Shown: one piece after another, positions 33,198 through 45,490 of the stretch
Numbering within the stretch: the first letter of the stretch is position 1
Layout of the letters: the number at the start of each line of letters is the position of its first letter
Assembly: GCA_008931825.1 (NCBI GenBank)
Contig: QXVZ01017323.1
Coordinates: 1-64,000, forward strand
Origin: Phallusia fumigata
Taxonomy: Eukaryota > Chordata > Ascidiacea > Phlebobranchia > Ascidiidae
DNA length: 64,000 bases
Direction of reading: 5' to 3'
The notes under the pieces: model-generated
Seen by the model: only the letters and a program-made list of their open reading frames with translations
Told to the model about the DNA's origin: nothing
The model's database searches: none
Translations under genes and position numbers: made by a program

Positions 33198-34643
33198 ATG
33201 GCTACAACAGAAAGTTTGTTTCTACAAGATGAAGCGTTTTCTCCATTGCGTATATTTTTGGAAAGGTAAAAACCAGAACGAAACTGTAGCTCATTTTGTC
33301 ACGATTTATTCCAGACAATCTCTCTACATTGTGACAGTTTCTAACTGGTTAAAACTAGGCAATGTATAAAAATGAGACACCTTTACGGGCAAGATTCACA
33401 CTGTCCAACATAGAAACATTTTCGGGCCTTTTAAGATCAAAGGCAACATTTATCTTGATTTGTGATATCCATATGTGTGCATGCGATGGCGTTTAAATAA
33501 GGTAACTGGGCAAAGCTCGCAGGAGAGCTAGTTCTACACGTCATATACGTATGACCGTTTGATTTATGTTCCCATACTGGCGTTTTTTATGAATTTCAGT
33601 TCATTAACATGCTGGACAAAGTTTTGTCTGTGGACCCTGTACAGTCTCTATGCATGATAGTAAATAGCAACCGGTCAAGCGATGGTTTAAGGTGAGTTCT
33701 CGTGCATTTACATTGTTTACTCATCCGTAACTGACCCCACTTCGCACGTGATTAATGTGACACAAGCGACCATCAATCAACTTATAAGTGCCACAGCGTA
33801 GGCCCCGGCTACAGCTACAAGAAGCTGGTGTAAGTTAATGTGGTTCGTTCCTACATAATGCTTAAAATTGCAAATTCTTGTACCACCACTAGACTACTAG
33901 AGGGCTTGGAGGGTTGCAATATATTTCACACATTGTTATTGTANTTGACGACACAAGATTTATTACAGCAATTGACAAGTTACTCAAAAACGTACTTTCG
34001 AAGCAAAGAAAAAACAGTGAGTCGTAAGAAAACAAAAAATCGAAAAGCAACTGGGAAAAGGCCCCCAATGTTCATCTCGCAGGATTAGAAATCAACTTTT
34101 GATAAATCCCCCAGTAGTGCAGTACATAAGAAAACGTAGCGTGCATATAAAGTGCTTGAAGCGCGTTGTGAACTACTAAGCGTGAATCGACTCCGACAGC
34201 GTGAGGACATTGAGAACAAAAGTGGCCTGGAATTACAAAGCACCGTCGTGCAGCGGATTGATCATGGGGGGAAATGCATGGGAAGTAGGGAGTCAAACAC
34301 AGCGTCAGGATGAACTGTGATCTCAAGCTTTTCATCAAGCCACTTGTATTCTTTTGGCAGTTGGACCTGAAAGCAGAATTTAAGATACTATTTTCTTCTG
34401 TTGTTTCTGCAATGTTAACTCACATGTGTTGTCGACAGGCCGGGCTATAATAGGCCTTTGGGGGCCCAGGGTAAAAGTATCTAGAGGACTCGTTTCTGTC
34501 ACTTTACCCTCTTAACATCCTAATCCGGTCATGCCGACAGGGCCAATTATGCGTAGCGTGCCCTAGCAGCCAACCCAGTGCATCACAACGATGCAAAATT
34601 CAACAAAATATAAAAACTTAAACAGAAGGGCACAGAGAAGTTN
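32384..34643. repeat. Misplaced alternative contig (N at 33944 and 34643)
   Basis: The short contig 33945-34642 is nearly identical to 32384-33075 and is bounded by an N at each end. Unlike the other joins, the first copy continues into unique sequence (33076-33943). It is best read as an alternative-haplotype contig placed in series, not as a genomic duplication. Confidence 0.8.
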
Positions 34644-34833
34644 GTTCCCTACTAACGGGTTTGCTTATGTTTCTGCAACCGTGAAGGATGATACAGTTTG
34701 CATTGGAATAAATTCTATGACCACAAAACAAATATTGACATTTTTTTACGGGTTGGTGACAAAGTATTTCAATTTGTTCTTGCCAACATGCGGTAGCTTT
34801 GTCAAGTCAATAATTTGCTGCGACATCACATAG
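33198..34833 (+). CDS. Unrecognised small multi-exon gene (partial)
   Basis: Three exons join in phase: 33198-33265 (MATTESLFLQDE start), 33315-33363 and 33600-33691, each with acceptor and GT donor, giving 70 residues and part of a codon. The donor at 33364 (GTATAAAA) is weak. A further open stretch at 34645-34833, reading VSATVKDDTVCIGINSM and ending at a stop, could be the last exon. Between them lie two Ns and a misplaced contig, so the join cannot be made from this sequence. I recognise no domain; the piece with NFINMLDKVLSVDPVQ looks helical. The gene would be divergent from the BRD10-like gene and converge on SUFU. The first three exons are fairly well supported; the last is tentative. 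Confidence 0.42.
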
Positions 34834-35532
34834 CCACGGGGCTAAACGGTTCAATTACGAGCACGCCTTATTCCGCGCAACCTGAAACGCACAGAGCGCT
34901 CTGACGTCACCTGTGTCGTTGCTATTTCTATCAACTTTCTATTTGCTGGCGTGTTATTCGGTGACAAAGCGCTAAAGTTGAAAGGAAAGTGCCGAATGTT
35001 TCTGTCACGCAAATAGTTGGTAAAGGTAAAATACCACGGAAAAAGCGAATGGGAAAATAACCATCAGAGCGTCTTACGCGCATTTAAGGTAGTTTTTACA
35101 TAAAGGCCTTTTTGGTGCAATTTCAAATATGGAAAAAAATAATTAGATTCGGACCAGTTTTTAAAATTTGGCTTAGTAAAGTACTTTCAAGTAACTTCAC
35201 GATTTAGTGGATTTTCTGATTAAAGCTTTCGAGTTTGTTTTTTCAACAAAATTACAAAACGTTTCGCATTTCTTAACTGAACCTGAATACATAAAAATGT
35301 CGCAAAACCGTTTGGCTAACTTCTTCCCCTTGAAAAAAACTTCCCGACTAATATGGTGCTGAGAAAGCAATTTATAATTGGTTCAGGTGTATGAAATTCC
35401 AATGCGCTAATACAAACTGTAATTTATTCTTGTTACAGCGTGCAAAATAGAACAAATTACACGTACAAGGTGCCAAACTCGCGCAACAGTGTACTGATAT
35501 ACCCCGTAGCCTAATTGCACCAGGGCACTTAC
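34834..35532. other. Interval downstream of the last SUFU exon found
   Basis: I looked here for the final SUFU exon on the minus strand and did not find it. A TGACGTCA palindrome lies at 34902. The frame of exon 10 stays open to a stop at 35407-35409, which would be an unspliced alternative end. Confidence 0.45.
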
Positions 35533-38500
35533 CGATTCGATGGTGGTTAATTCTTCAAGTTTGTGGATCAGCTTTCTTGCCAAATGTTCGCTTATTAAAA
35601 CTTGTAGCCACGAACCTCTCGCTGCGTAGGGATTTCGCTCATTCACGAAAGCACCTTCAACCCCTGCGTAACATTTTGAAGTTTGTAATTTCCAGTATCT
35701 TATTAAAAGGTCGTATATGAGGATATTCTGTACTTTGCTTTTTTGGATTTTCATTCATGTCACGTAAGGACAGTCTAACTTTACTGAATGCTGTGAGTTA
35801 ACAAACATTACATAAGCAATCCTATAAACATGATTTTCTGTGCTAGAAATTTACTTACACGCTATTTTTGAGAAATGAATAAGTTTTATTAAATTCCAAA
35901 AATTTTTTTCGAATTTTCTCTTTGGAAAATTTCTACCGCCTTTTTTTAGGAAAATCCAAATAATAAAAAACGAAGCGCGGCGGACAAACCAGTCCAAGTT
36001 GACAAACTTACCTGTGGCAACAAAGGTGATGGCGGTGTCCCCGTTTACACTTTTGAACGTGAAATGGCGACCGTGCAATATTCTTCCCTTGCAGGCTAAC
36101 GAAAGAAGCGAAGCGGCTTCGGGGTTGAACTTTAAATGAACAGCCTCCAGATTTTGGGTGTACACGAAGTCGTGGCTTCCTTCAGTGTCCTGCTGATGAC
36201 GCTCGCTGCAAACATAGAGAATGCCAAATTAAACATTGTAATTGTTTTAGCAACTAATTGAATAGCGTTCCTCTTGAACAGCTGGAGCTGGACTAAAAAA
36301 CATATACACAGCACCTTGAAACAAAAATAATTGAACAAACCATTTTACGGCTGCAACAAAATAGCGAAAAGTGTAGTGGGGTCACAAACGTTTTGAGTTT
36401 AAATCAACACTTACAGTTCACTGGCGGTGATTCTTTGCGTTTTTGCTTTCACCAACCCTTCAAGAAAGGCGTCTTTTATTTGGTTTGAAACTGTGCAAAA
36501 AAAAGAAAAATATATTACTGATTAACAAAATGTGCAAGCGTAAAGCATTTCAATAACGTTTTTTTTAAAAAACAACTTTTGCTGCATTAAACTTTTATGC
36601 AACTACTGATTTGAAGTAATATTGTGAAATTGAACAGGTCGTGACTCGTGACTCGTGACTGACAATTTTAAAACATTTTTCGTCAAGATCGTGCCACAAA
36701 ACCTTTTACATGAAAATGCAANCAAAAAAAAGAAAAATATATTACTGATTAAAAAAAATGTGCGAGTGTAAAGCATTTCAATAATGTTTTTGTACAAAAA
36801 AAAACTACAATCTATTTGCAGCATTAAACTTTTATGCGACTACTGGTTTGAAGTAATATTGTGAAATTGAACAGGTCGTGACTCGTGACTCGTGACTGAC
36901 AATTTTAAAACATTTTTCGTGCCACAAAACCTTTTACATGAAAATGCAAAGGTTTGACCAGAAGGTCTTCCCACTTGTAAATCAAGAAAAGAAAAATACA
37001 ATGTGCAAATAGACATTACATTATTACGCATACACTTGGACAGTAGGTTATTTAGTAACTGATTTTTTGTTCTGTTGTGACGCGTTTCGTAGTGTCGGTT
37101 CTGCAAACATTGCTCCCAAAGCTAAACACCTACATGAACAATTTAGTTCTCCCGTGGAAATATTTGCCAACCATGCAGTCGACTAAGCAACTAATTTTTA
37201 ACCTGCATCACTTACCATTCAGTCGACTAAGCAACTAATTTTTAACCTGGTATAGTTTGGCTCAAAGGAACTTAGAATAAGTGGAAGAAAATTTGTTTGA
37301 AAAAAAGTTTCATAAACATAAAAGGCTTTCACATAGGACTCGTTTAGGTGTTTTTTCACCGTCTGACTTCGCATTTTTATTTTCCGATGTGTCAGAATAA
37401 CCACAACATGGAGCTTAAGGGGAATAATAAGAAGAGTCCACAACCATTAGTATAGGCGTTTTAACTGTGTGCACAATTTGCTCTCAACAGATGCAAATAG
37501 ATAATTGCCACGAACCTTCCTGTGACAACACCGGGGGTCGATGAATGTCATCGTTTCCAGCATATATCGCGGATTCCGACGAATCAAGCCACGTACATTT
37601 TGCACTCACGCCGCTTAGGTTTGATCCACTACATTGAATTCCTTCATCCACCTTGTCCTGAGTTTAAACAAAAAAATTTAGCAAACCTGCTTAGCAGGAA
37701 TGTTACTGGGTTTAAGAATCTGCCATTGCCTGTAACTAGAAATGTTTGTTCACGCACTTACAATGTGGCAAAAGAGGTATTTTAAGTGAAAAACATACTC
37801 TGCTTTTATTGTCGGTTCATATCTAATTCTTATCATTAGTTTATACATTGCACAAAAATTTGAATGTAATCCCTAAAACAGTTATATGCTTTACCTGCAG
37901 AGATGGATCCAGGTCAAAAATAGTTTCTCCTCTTCTCATGTCTGTGACAAGCCAGGGACCACCAGCTCTACATTACAAATCATTACTCATAAACTAGTTC
38001 ATGGTGTAAAGTTTTAAAACCAAAAACTTCAAACATTCTGAAAGAGTGTAGTCAGTTATTTCACATTGGCTTTACTTACAGGGGAATTGACTTAAACAAC
38101 TCCATAACCCCCGGCCCATTCCACTGCTGTGCAGCTTTTAGTTCTTCAGAGCAAACACCAACAACCTGCATTAAATCAACTAAAATTTCGTTGCTTTTTC
38201 AAAGTGTTTTATCATACATACCTGAATAAAGGAAACAAAACCAGTAGGAGTGTTTATCATGGAGAGCTGTGGGTCATCTGTCATCAACATATGTTGAAGC
38301 CTTGAGTCACTGTTATCTAGTGGAGCATGCCAAGAGACATGATCACCACTGTATAATGCATTTTCTGCAAAATTTAAAAATATAATTTTTTAACAAAGGT
38401 AATTACAACAACACAAAACAAAAAAAGGAAATAACGAATGTGCAAAATGTGTTAAAAACTGCTATAAACCAGGTATTAGGAATGAAATCTTCGATAAAAT

Positions 38501-40000
38501 CATGGTTTATTGACATAATCTTTAAAAGTGGCATTTGTTTATTAATCGACCTGACTGAAAGACATATCGTGCTAAGGCCTGGAGCAATTCAGCAGGCCAA
38601 GTGGGTGGTCCTGTGTCTGTAGCTTCCTTCTTCAACCTCATGGTTAACTCAAATCCAAACCCGCTGGGACCACTGCTGTTCCCAGTCCTAGGGATATAAA
38701 CCATGTAATTTTGACACTTTCAAGAAATAAAAGAATGCCTTCAGTCAACCAGGCAAAATTCATTGCTTACGGATGAACTCTTCCATCACCATGTAAATCT
38801 GAGAATCCAAATGTAATGTAATGCCAGTGTTCTGGTATGTGTCTGTGCGGATCTCCTTTGTTGTAGTACATAGACACATAATCTAGTGGATCAGGGCCAC
38901 CCAGCCTGCATATTAAAAAATTTATGAGTTGGCTGTTNGTTTATCATGGAGAGCTGTGGGTCATCTGTCATCAACATATGTTGAAGCCTTGAGTCACTGT
39001 TATCTAGTGGAGCATGCCAAGAGACATGATCACCACTGTATAATGCATTTTCTGCAAAATTTAAAAATATAATTTTTTAACAAAGGTAATTACAACAACA
39101 CAAAACAAAAAAAGGAAATAACGAATGTGCAAAATGTGTTAAAAACTGCTATAAACCAGGTATTAGGAATGAAATCTTCGATAAAATCATGGTTTATTGA
39201 CATAATCTTTAAAAGTGGCATTTGTTTATTAATCGACCTGACTGAAAGACATATCGTGCTAAGGCCTGGAGCAATTCAGCAGGCCAAGTGGGTGGTCCTG
39301 TGTCTGTAGCTTCCTTCTTCAACCTCATGGTTAACTCAAATCCAAACCCGCTGGGACCACTGCTGTTCCCAGTCCTAGGGATATAAACCATGTAATTTTG
39401 ACACTTTCAAGAAATAAAAGAATGCCTTCAGTCAACCAGGCAAAATTCATTGCTTACGGATGAACTCTTCCATCACCATGTAAATCTGAGAATCCAAATG
39501 TAATGTAATGCCAGTGTTCTGGTATGTGTCTGTGCGGATCTCCTTTGTTGTAGTACATAGACACATAATCTAGTGGATCAGGGCCACCCAGCCTGCATAT
39601 TAAAAAATTTATGAGTTGGCTGTTTACAAACTCTACCAAAGTGGACAAAAACCAGGCATTTTTCATGACCTGTGGACAGTGGTATAAGTTATAAAAATAA
39701 AAACCCACATACTAACGAGGCAAGGCAATAACGGTTTACTTTATATTGATTTTGTACACTCAGTTTCATAGCATCACAACCTAAAATCAAGATTTGCAAC
39801 AGACACATACTACCAAAAGTTTCTTACCAGTATTTAATTACAGCAGTTACTTGAAGAGGATTTTGTTGATCTTGGTAAACTTGGCGACATGCTTGATATA
39901 TTGCACTTAAACCAGGTGGGGGATTCGGTACCATGCTGTTAGTGCTGTTCGGCAACCTTGGTGTCCTTGAATTTGCTTGAGAAACTAATACTCCAGCCAT
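35533..40000 (-). CDS. SUFU: Suppressor of fused, SUFU (last exon not found)
   Basis: Ten exons (40000-39828, 39592-39458, 39374-39238, 38364-38222, 38165-38080, 37967-37895, 37657-37516, 36490-36415, 36205-36012, 35663-35533) give 430 residues in frame. SUFU binds GLI factors and represses Hedgehog signalling. The conserved N-lobe is clear: LGGPDPLDYVSMYYNKGD, IPEHWHYITFGFSDLHGDGR, PSGFGFELTMRLKKE, PPTWPAELLQALARYVFQS and SGDHVSWHAPLDNS. The C-lobe has LEAVHLKFNPEAASLL, GRILHGRHFTFKSV and NPYAARGSWLQVLIS. The linker is shortened. By comparison with human SUFU (about 484 residues) the last 30-35 residues are missing; the exon may lie beyond the N at 34643. Exons 2 and 3, and most of exon 4, occur twice because of a contig overlap. 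Confidence 0.93.
36496..36949. repeat. Contig overlap around N at 36722 (false duplication)
   Basis: Bases 36496-36721 recur at 36723-36949 with small indels, inside the SUFU intron next to exon 8. Both copies carry GTGACTCGTGACTCGTGACT, a short tandem repeat. The exon itself is not duplicated. Confidence 0.88.
38252..39624. repeat. Contig overlap around N at 38938 (false duplication)
   Basis: 686 bases are repeated on each side of the N with equal length (38252-38937 and 38939-39624). SUFU exons 2 and 3 therefore appear at 38905-38771 and 38687-38551 as well as at their real upstream positions, and exon 4 is cut at the N in the second copy. Confidence 0.93.
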
Positions 40001-42289
40001 GAACTAAGGACTTAAAATTGCCCAAATTTCTTCAATCATGCAGTTTTCCATCGTATGCAATTTCTCTGCAATGTAAAACTATTGGATTAACTAAGATTAA
40101 CTATAACATGTGTCTTATGCTTTCTATTAAATACTACACTTCAATGATCAGAAATATATTTGGCAATATGTTTATTTTTCAACCACACATTTTTAAATCT
40201 TTCATCTTATAAAGGTTTCTTTTCAAATTATGTAAATTACAAATCAACATTTTGTAAAAATAATATAACATAATACAAACTTAATAAAATCTTAACTCCA
40301 CTCTTGGCATGTTAGTTATTGACATGTAAATCTGTACAAAATATATTTGAAATGACTTTAAATTGAAGTTGGTTGACAGTAAACATCATACAAAATAACG
40401 ACTTATGGGGCAGCTACACAAATAAACCTAGCCCTTGTATATACATTTGTGAGGAGACAAATATTTTTCTCGCACACATGTCACAACACAACACAACACC
40501 TTCTCGATTGAACTGTATAGCACAACTGTGGTAATTTAATGTTAACAAGTTGTTGTCAAATAAAGAACAGTTTTACTCAGTTATAAAAAAATTGCCAACA
40601 CACTCTTTATAATTTCCATCTAACCTGCTAAAAGACAACTTAAAAGCATCCACCAGCCCGCTTTAACAGCGTTGCCTGAGTGCTTGAGCAGGCTTTGGGA
40701 GGCCACCCAAGACGAATCGACCGCAGAAGAAAGGCGGTGTTATGCGTCGATTCGCACGAAACGTGGGCTTAGTTACAAATAAACCCAGCGCTGCGCACAC
40801 ATTTGTTTACTTTTTACAGGCAGCTCAAAACGAGATTAAAGCCGGGAGGAAACTTTTTCGCGCACTTCACGCCCCGCTTCATTTGCGCAGTCCAGCCCCA
40901 AATTTTGAAGTGTTGGCCGACCAAAGCAGCCATTCAAAAATTCACGATGTGTAGGTGCGGCTGGGCTTGGATTTTGCAAAAATACATTTTAAAACCGTTT
41001 CCGCTTCTTTGAAAACATTCCATCCCCAGGTTTTTTGTAATCTGTCACTCTACATTCGATCTGTACTAAAGCAATTTTAGTGTAGGAACCGTGTGAATAA
41101 AGACAATAAATATGACGAATGAAGTCGCAAGCCGTCTACGAAACACGCCTCCAGACAAGCCGACGCCACTGGACCACCCACAGCAAAGGGGAGGAAAAAA
41201 GCCTTAAACCGTCGTTGATCAGACCTTGTTTTGCTTGAACTAATATCCTTGCAGCAACAAACGTTACCAGGTGTGAACAACCAAGTTTTGCGTTTTTTTA
41301 GAAACCTAATCACACAAGCTCTTGTAAAAACCTCAGTGTTGAAACGTAAACGTTTACACCCTCGCACTTGCCGTCCCAGCCATTATTACATACTGTAGAT
41401 CAATTGGAAGAAATTATGCGCTTGCGAGTGCGTAATACGCAAAAAATGCATGTTTTTTAAACAGCCTTAAAGACAAAAGCAAAGCCGAGAAAATGTGAGA
41501 CATGTCATATTTTGCCTCTTAAGTCGTACGTAATTTATGTAGGCCTACAGTGATGGGAGTACTATATATATTTCGCGTTACTCAATGCAACACTTTTAAC
41601 TCTAAACTGGGAACAAAGAAGGTTTTTTGGTTTTCAATAAAATAGAAAGAGAGCACCCGCCGCACAAATCAACATTCTTGAAGTTTCATAGGATTTGCCC
41701 GCCAATTTACAACCATTTTCGTTCTCTTTCATGGCACTGGTATGTGGTGAACCAAATGCGTATGAGCCCCGCTGAGTGATCGTTGCTAAAGGCCAGAAAC
41801 GGAACAGATTAAGATTGGTGGAAAGCAGAAAAACTGTTTAGGCAGGTTCGATTTATCAGCCAGGCTCATAAGTACGGCAATAAAGGCACAGCAAGTCAAA
41901 CAACAATTCCAATTGCTCAAACCTAGAATGTTTTTATTAGGACTACATTCTATGGCCCGACAAGCCAGCCATACTAAATTTTAAAAAAATCCCATCGGGC
42001 AAAGTTTTTGTTGAACTTTAGACCAGAACTGGGTCACCGAGAGCGCTTAACTGTTTTCCGACTTTGACATCGGATAGAGGCATTTTAGTAGGGTAACCAT
42101 GTTTCCTTTACCCAGAAGAAGGACGTGTTTGTAAATGGTATGCACAATTAAAAAATAGTACTGTTGTAATTTTACTGCATATAACAACTAGGCGTCATAA
42201 AGATATATTATTTGATCAGCTACACTTTCAACCCCTTTTTAAACTAAGTTTGTAAGTATACAGTATAACTATATTGTATATAGCATAGA

Positions 42290-42545
42290 CCAGTGGTGTG
42301 TAACCTGCCGCCAGCAACATAAGTTATGCGGCCCACGTAGAAGTGCAGTTTTTCTAATTTATTAAACGTGACGTCACAAAGCGGTCATAAGCGTAAAGTG
42401 AACAAAGTTTTTACTTGCGATTTTTACTCTTTTTTCCTTTAATAATACAACGATCTTTCATACTTTCAGAATATTTGCGTTTCAGACATGCAAAAAAAGC
42501 AAAGTCAACTTATTTATGTGAAAATGTGGCCCGCGGTTTGGCCCC
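42290..42545. mobile_element. Possible decayed hAT-like fragment
   Basis: The stretch starts CAGTGGTGTGTAACC and has GCGGCCCACG near the left and GTGGCCCGCGG near the right, wording common in animal hAT elements. I see no matching terminal partner or target duplication, so it is probably a fragment. Confidence 0.4.
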
Positions 42546-43242
42546 ATTGCAGATTTGATCTGGAATGGACTACCGGATCTATGCACCGCAAATGCAGTGT
42601 GGGTTTCATTCACAATTAAGCTTATAACGGTCATCGCCTGTGGCGTCACTAATCCTTAACATGCAGTGAGTAGGAGGTCTATTGAGATCTGTAAACACCG
42701 ATACATTACATTTCCTGAGCCTTCTCTTGACTGCTGAAATACGAAAATCCAAAATGAGGACATTATATTTTGCTTGAAAGAGGAAAACAAATCTTCCAAA
42801 AAGGGTTTTGGTACCAATTGGTTGAACAGTTTGTAACACTCAATATTGTACGTACAACAATCAACGCTGTGGCCTTATAGTGTTGTTTAAAAATGCATTA
42901 CTTTAATAGGAAATTTGTCGTGTGTATATCTATATTGCAGGCAGTGTTTCAACCAAACCATATAATCAATACAAGTCGTGCAACTTTCCAGAATGGGAAA
43001 TTTAAACTGAGAGACTTAAAAGGGAACTGCATGCCAAATTATGCCACATGAGCTCGCGAAGCAAAACAACAGCAGACGTGGGCCAAAAACATTGCACATC
43101 GTCTTTCGAGTTACAACGACAACATCACATTATAAAAATCGTTGTAGTTTGTATAAAGTGGAAAGACGAAGCAAACCTGCTTCATGAATTTGTGAAACAA
43201 AAATACATTCAGAAATCTAGCTTTTGGTATTTTTGCCTTAAG

Positions 43243-43697
43243 TAGGGTTGCCAACCGTCCTTTATTTCAAAGGACAGTCCTTTATTCAGCTACATTTGTC
43301 CTTGTCCTTTATTGAGATTTGAAATGACACTATTTGTCCTTTATTTTAAAATCGCTTTGACTGGTGGTTCCTTTTCCTGCTCTAAAGATCTTATTGCAAA
43401 AGTGTTAACTGCACAATACTAAAGCATAGCGCGGCAGACCGCAGACCAGGGTGTAAAAGCTTCATTTTATGTGTAACTAGATTTTCCATTTAAAAAAAGC
43501 TATCATTTTGGAAAAACCAGAAAATCGAAAACAAAGTTACTAAATATGAAAAGAACTAACAAAAAACTAGAGAGAAGAAAGTAGGTGCGTTTGGAAAGGC
43601 AATACCTTGGCCTATTATCTGGACTCACAAGAACTAAAATAAATATGGCGTAAATAAACATGTCCTTTATTGTAGCTGAACATAGTTGGCAACCGCA
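43243..43697. mobile_element. hAT-like MITE with 8-bp TSD (455 bp)
   Basis: Terminal inverted repeats TAGGGTTGCCAAC and, on the other strand, TGCGGTTGCCAAC are flanked by exact GCCTTAAG copies at 43235-43242 and 43698-43705. Inside are repeated GTCCTTTATT words in both orientations near the ends. There is no transposase frame. The 8-bp duplication and TIR form fit hAT. Confidence 0.85.
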
Positions 43698-44173
43698 GCC
43701 TTAAGTCATGATGCAACAAACCGAATCTAGTCAACCCAGTTCCGGGTTTTAGTCCTTCAATGCTGCAATACGTTTACCGCAGGAAAAAAAACAAACTATA
43801 ACCACTATCCACAAAAATGGTCAAACGGGACTATATATGTTTAATATGTTTAACATGTGTAATACATAAACACACATAATTTTTCCTTTCGGACATTTTT
43901 ATGTGATGCAGTCGACGTGTCGGTGTCACATTCGGGATGCCTATCCCAACAGGGACGTTCTCAAAAAAATACAAGTTTCTCTGCAGGGTGATTCAATCCA
44001 GCAACTGTCGCCAAATCGTATGTGGCAACATAGCCTAAATCATCTCATGTATTGAATGGTTGAATGAGTTCAGATTATGTCCGCTTTAAACGCGTGGGTT
44101 GACGTACATTTGTGTTACCCACATCACAACAATCAGTGACTGCCGGTTAAGAAGCCAGGAACTTTTAAGCAGA

Positions 44174-44458
44174 ATGAACGTTCAACTGTTATTTGTACTA
44201 TTTTGTTGTGGAATTTTGGAAACCGTAGTTTTACAAGATGTTAACAATGATGGTAATCTCATTGACGGCAGTGATCATGGAAAGGGAACAGCAACCCGCG
44301 CCCCTGGAGCCACAGGAGTATCAGGAATAAATACCCTAACTATTGGACTGTCTGTACTAGGAGTTGTAGTTCTCGGATTAATAGTATCAACTTGCGTGCT
44401 ATGTAAACAATTTCATTGGTCTATGAGAAAACAAATCCCCTACGATATACAAGCATGA
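44174..44458 (+). CDS. Small single-pass membrane protein, unrecognised
   Basis: A single-exon frame of 94 residues. The first 20 residues (MNVQLLFVLFCCGILETVVL) look like a cleaved signal peptide. A short polar, Asp/Gly-rich extracellular part follows, then a hydrophobic segment GLSVLGVVVLGLIVSTCVL at about residues 57-77 and a short basic cytoplasmic tail. This type I layout is plausible, but no family is recognised and no homologue can be tested here. Upstream in-frame residues exist, but this ATG gives the signal peptide at the N-terminus. Confidence 0.5.
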   Translation: MNVQLLFVLFCCGILETVVLQDVNNDGNLIDGSDHGKGTATRAPGATGVSGINTLTIGLSVLGVVVLGLIVSTCVLCKQFHWSMRKQIPYDIQA

Positions 44459-45490
44459 CCTGATAAAACCAGCTTCGTTTCACACTTTTTTTGATTCATT
44501 TTTAATTTTTGCTGTTTTGAATATTTTGATACGGAGTGAAACCCTGTTTAGCTTAGTATGAACCAAAAACAGCATTTGCAATCGATATTAAGAGCTAAGG
44601 GTAAATGACTTGTACACCAAAAGTTGAAGTTACTTTTGCTGTTTCGATGTCAATTTATATATTTTGTTGATCCAATAGATCGTTTGAACAGTGGCTGTTT
44701 GTTTAACGTACTGCATGTGTCACAAAACAAATCCTAACATATAAAAATATAGTATACTTTCTTTCTATCTCACTTCTGTGACAAGACTGTTGTGAACAGT
44801 TTATTACAATCTCATGTTTTCGGCGTTAAGCTTGCAATTTTTACATACAAATTAGATATGAAAGCACTTGGAAATACGGCATTCATTGTCAAATCAAAAC
44901 TCGTGCGAACACAAAGGGCGGAACCTCCAAGATCCACTGCAAGGTGCAGTAAAAAGGCAGTGGTCGATTTCCTGACCAGTAACAATCGAAGTAAGGTTAG
45001 GCGACGGAGTTACACCTCCTTCTTTCATGCTTACTCGGAGACCCACACATCTGTGTGTCACCAACGCGATAATTCCTTGTCTTCGAAGATTTTGGCACCA
45101 AATACCCAATCTGTTTAATTAAGAATCTAAAATGTGATTTTTATACGCATATGGTTTGTCAAGCATAGCTGTTCGGTGTTCTTGTTTGGAAACGATAGAA
45201 AAAGAGAACAAGTGCAAATGTTACCAAACATTAGATACTGTACTTACATGGGAACAACGGAAAAAACTTGCGATATGTCAATATTTTTGTTACGCGCTGT
45301 TGATATAGTTCAGTTTGTTGCATGAAATGCATCAGCTTACCCTGATTGTGAAGTTGTCACATTGATCCAGATTGTCATCGAATTGATTTCTAAAAATTAA
45401 GCAGTCTGTGTTTCAAGTAATTGTGTCGGCGGTACTGGTAACTTACGACCATAAAATAAAGCAAAAACAGTTAGTGAAAACAATGTTTGT
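44459..45490. other. Intergenic; one weak small frame
   Basis: A solo end of the foldback MITE family (GAGCTAAGGGTAAATGACTT) lies near 44590-44635. A basic, Ser-rich 86-residue frame runs 44858-45118 on the plus strand but has no recognised domain. A candidate minus-strand exon at 45390-45343 has good splice sites but does not connect to the lectin frame chosen. Confidence 0.4.

Larger units (their letters stand above)
40001..44173. other. Intergenic, SUFU promoter side to small membrane gene
   Basis: No coding gene is supported. Items inside are a small imperfect hairpin near 40713-40752, a hAT-like remnant from about 42290, a TGACGTCA palindrome at 42369 and an intact-looking hAT MITE at 43243-43697. 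The SUFU promoter should lie just above 40000. Confidence 0.45.

Noticed and set aside
38252-39624. Tandem duplication of SUFU exons 2-4
   Set aside because: It is centred on an N with equal-length copies, and the sequence continues as expected for overlapping contigs. A genomic duplication would not need the N.
40713-40752. Short inverted repeat CGAATCGAC / GTCGATTCG
   Set aside because: Arms are only 9 bp with mismatches around them; no element ends or target duplications.
44858-45118. Plus-strand 86-residue basic frame
   Set aside because: No domain, no signal peptide, no splice partners, and length within chance range; left as a note only.
45343-45390. Minus-strand candidate exon with FDDNLDQCDNF
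   Set aside because: Splice sites look good, but its phase does not fit the chosen third exon of the lectin-like gene. It may belong to an alternative form.
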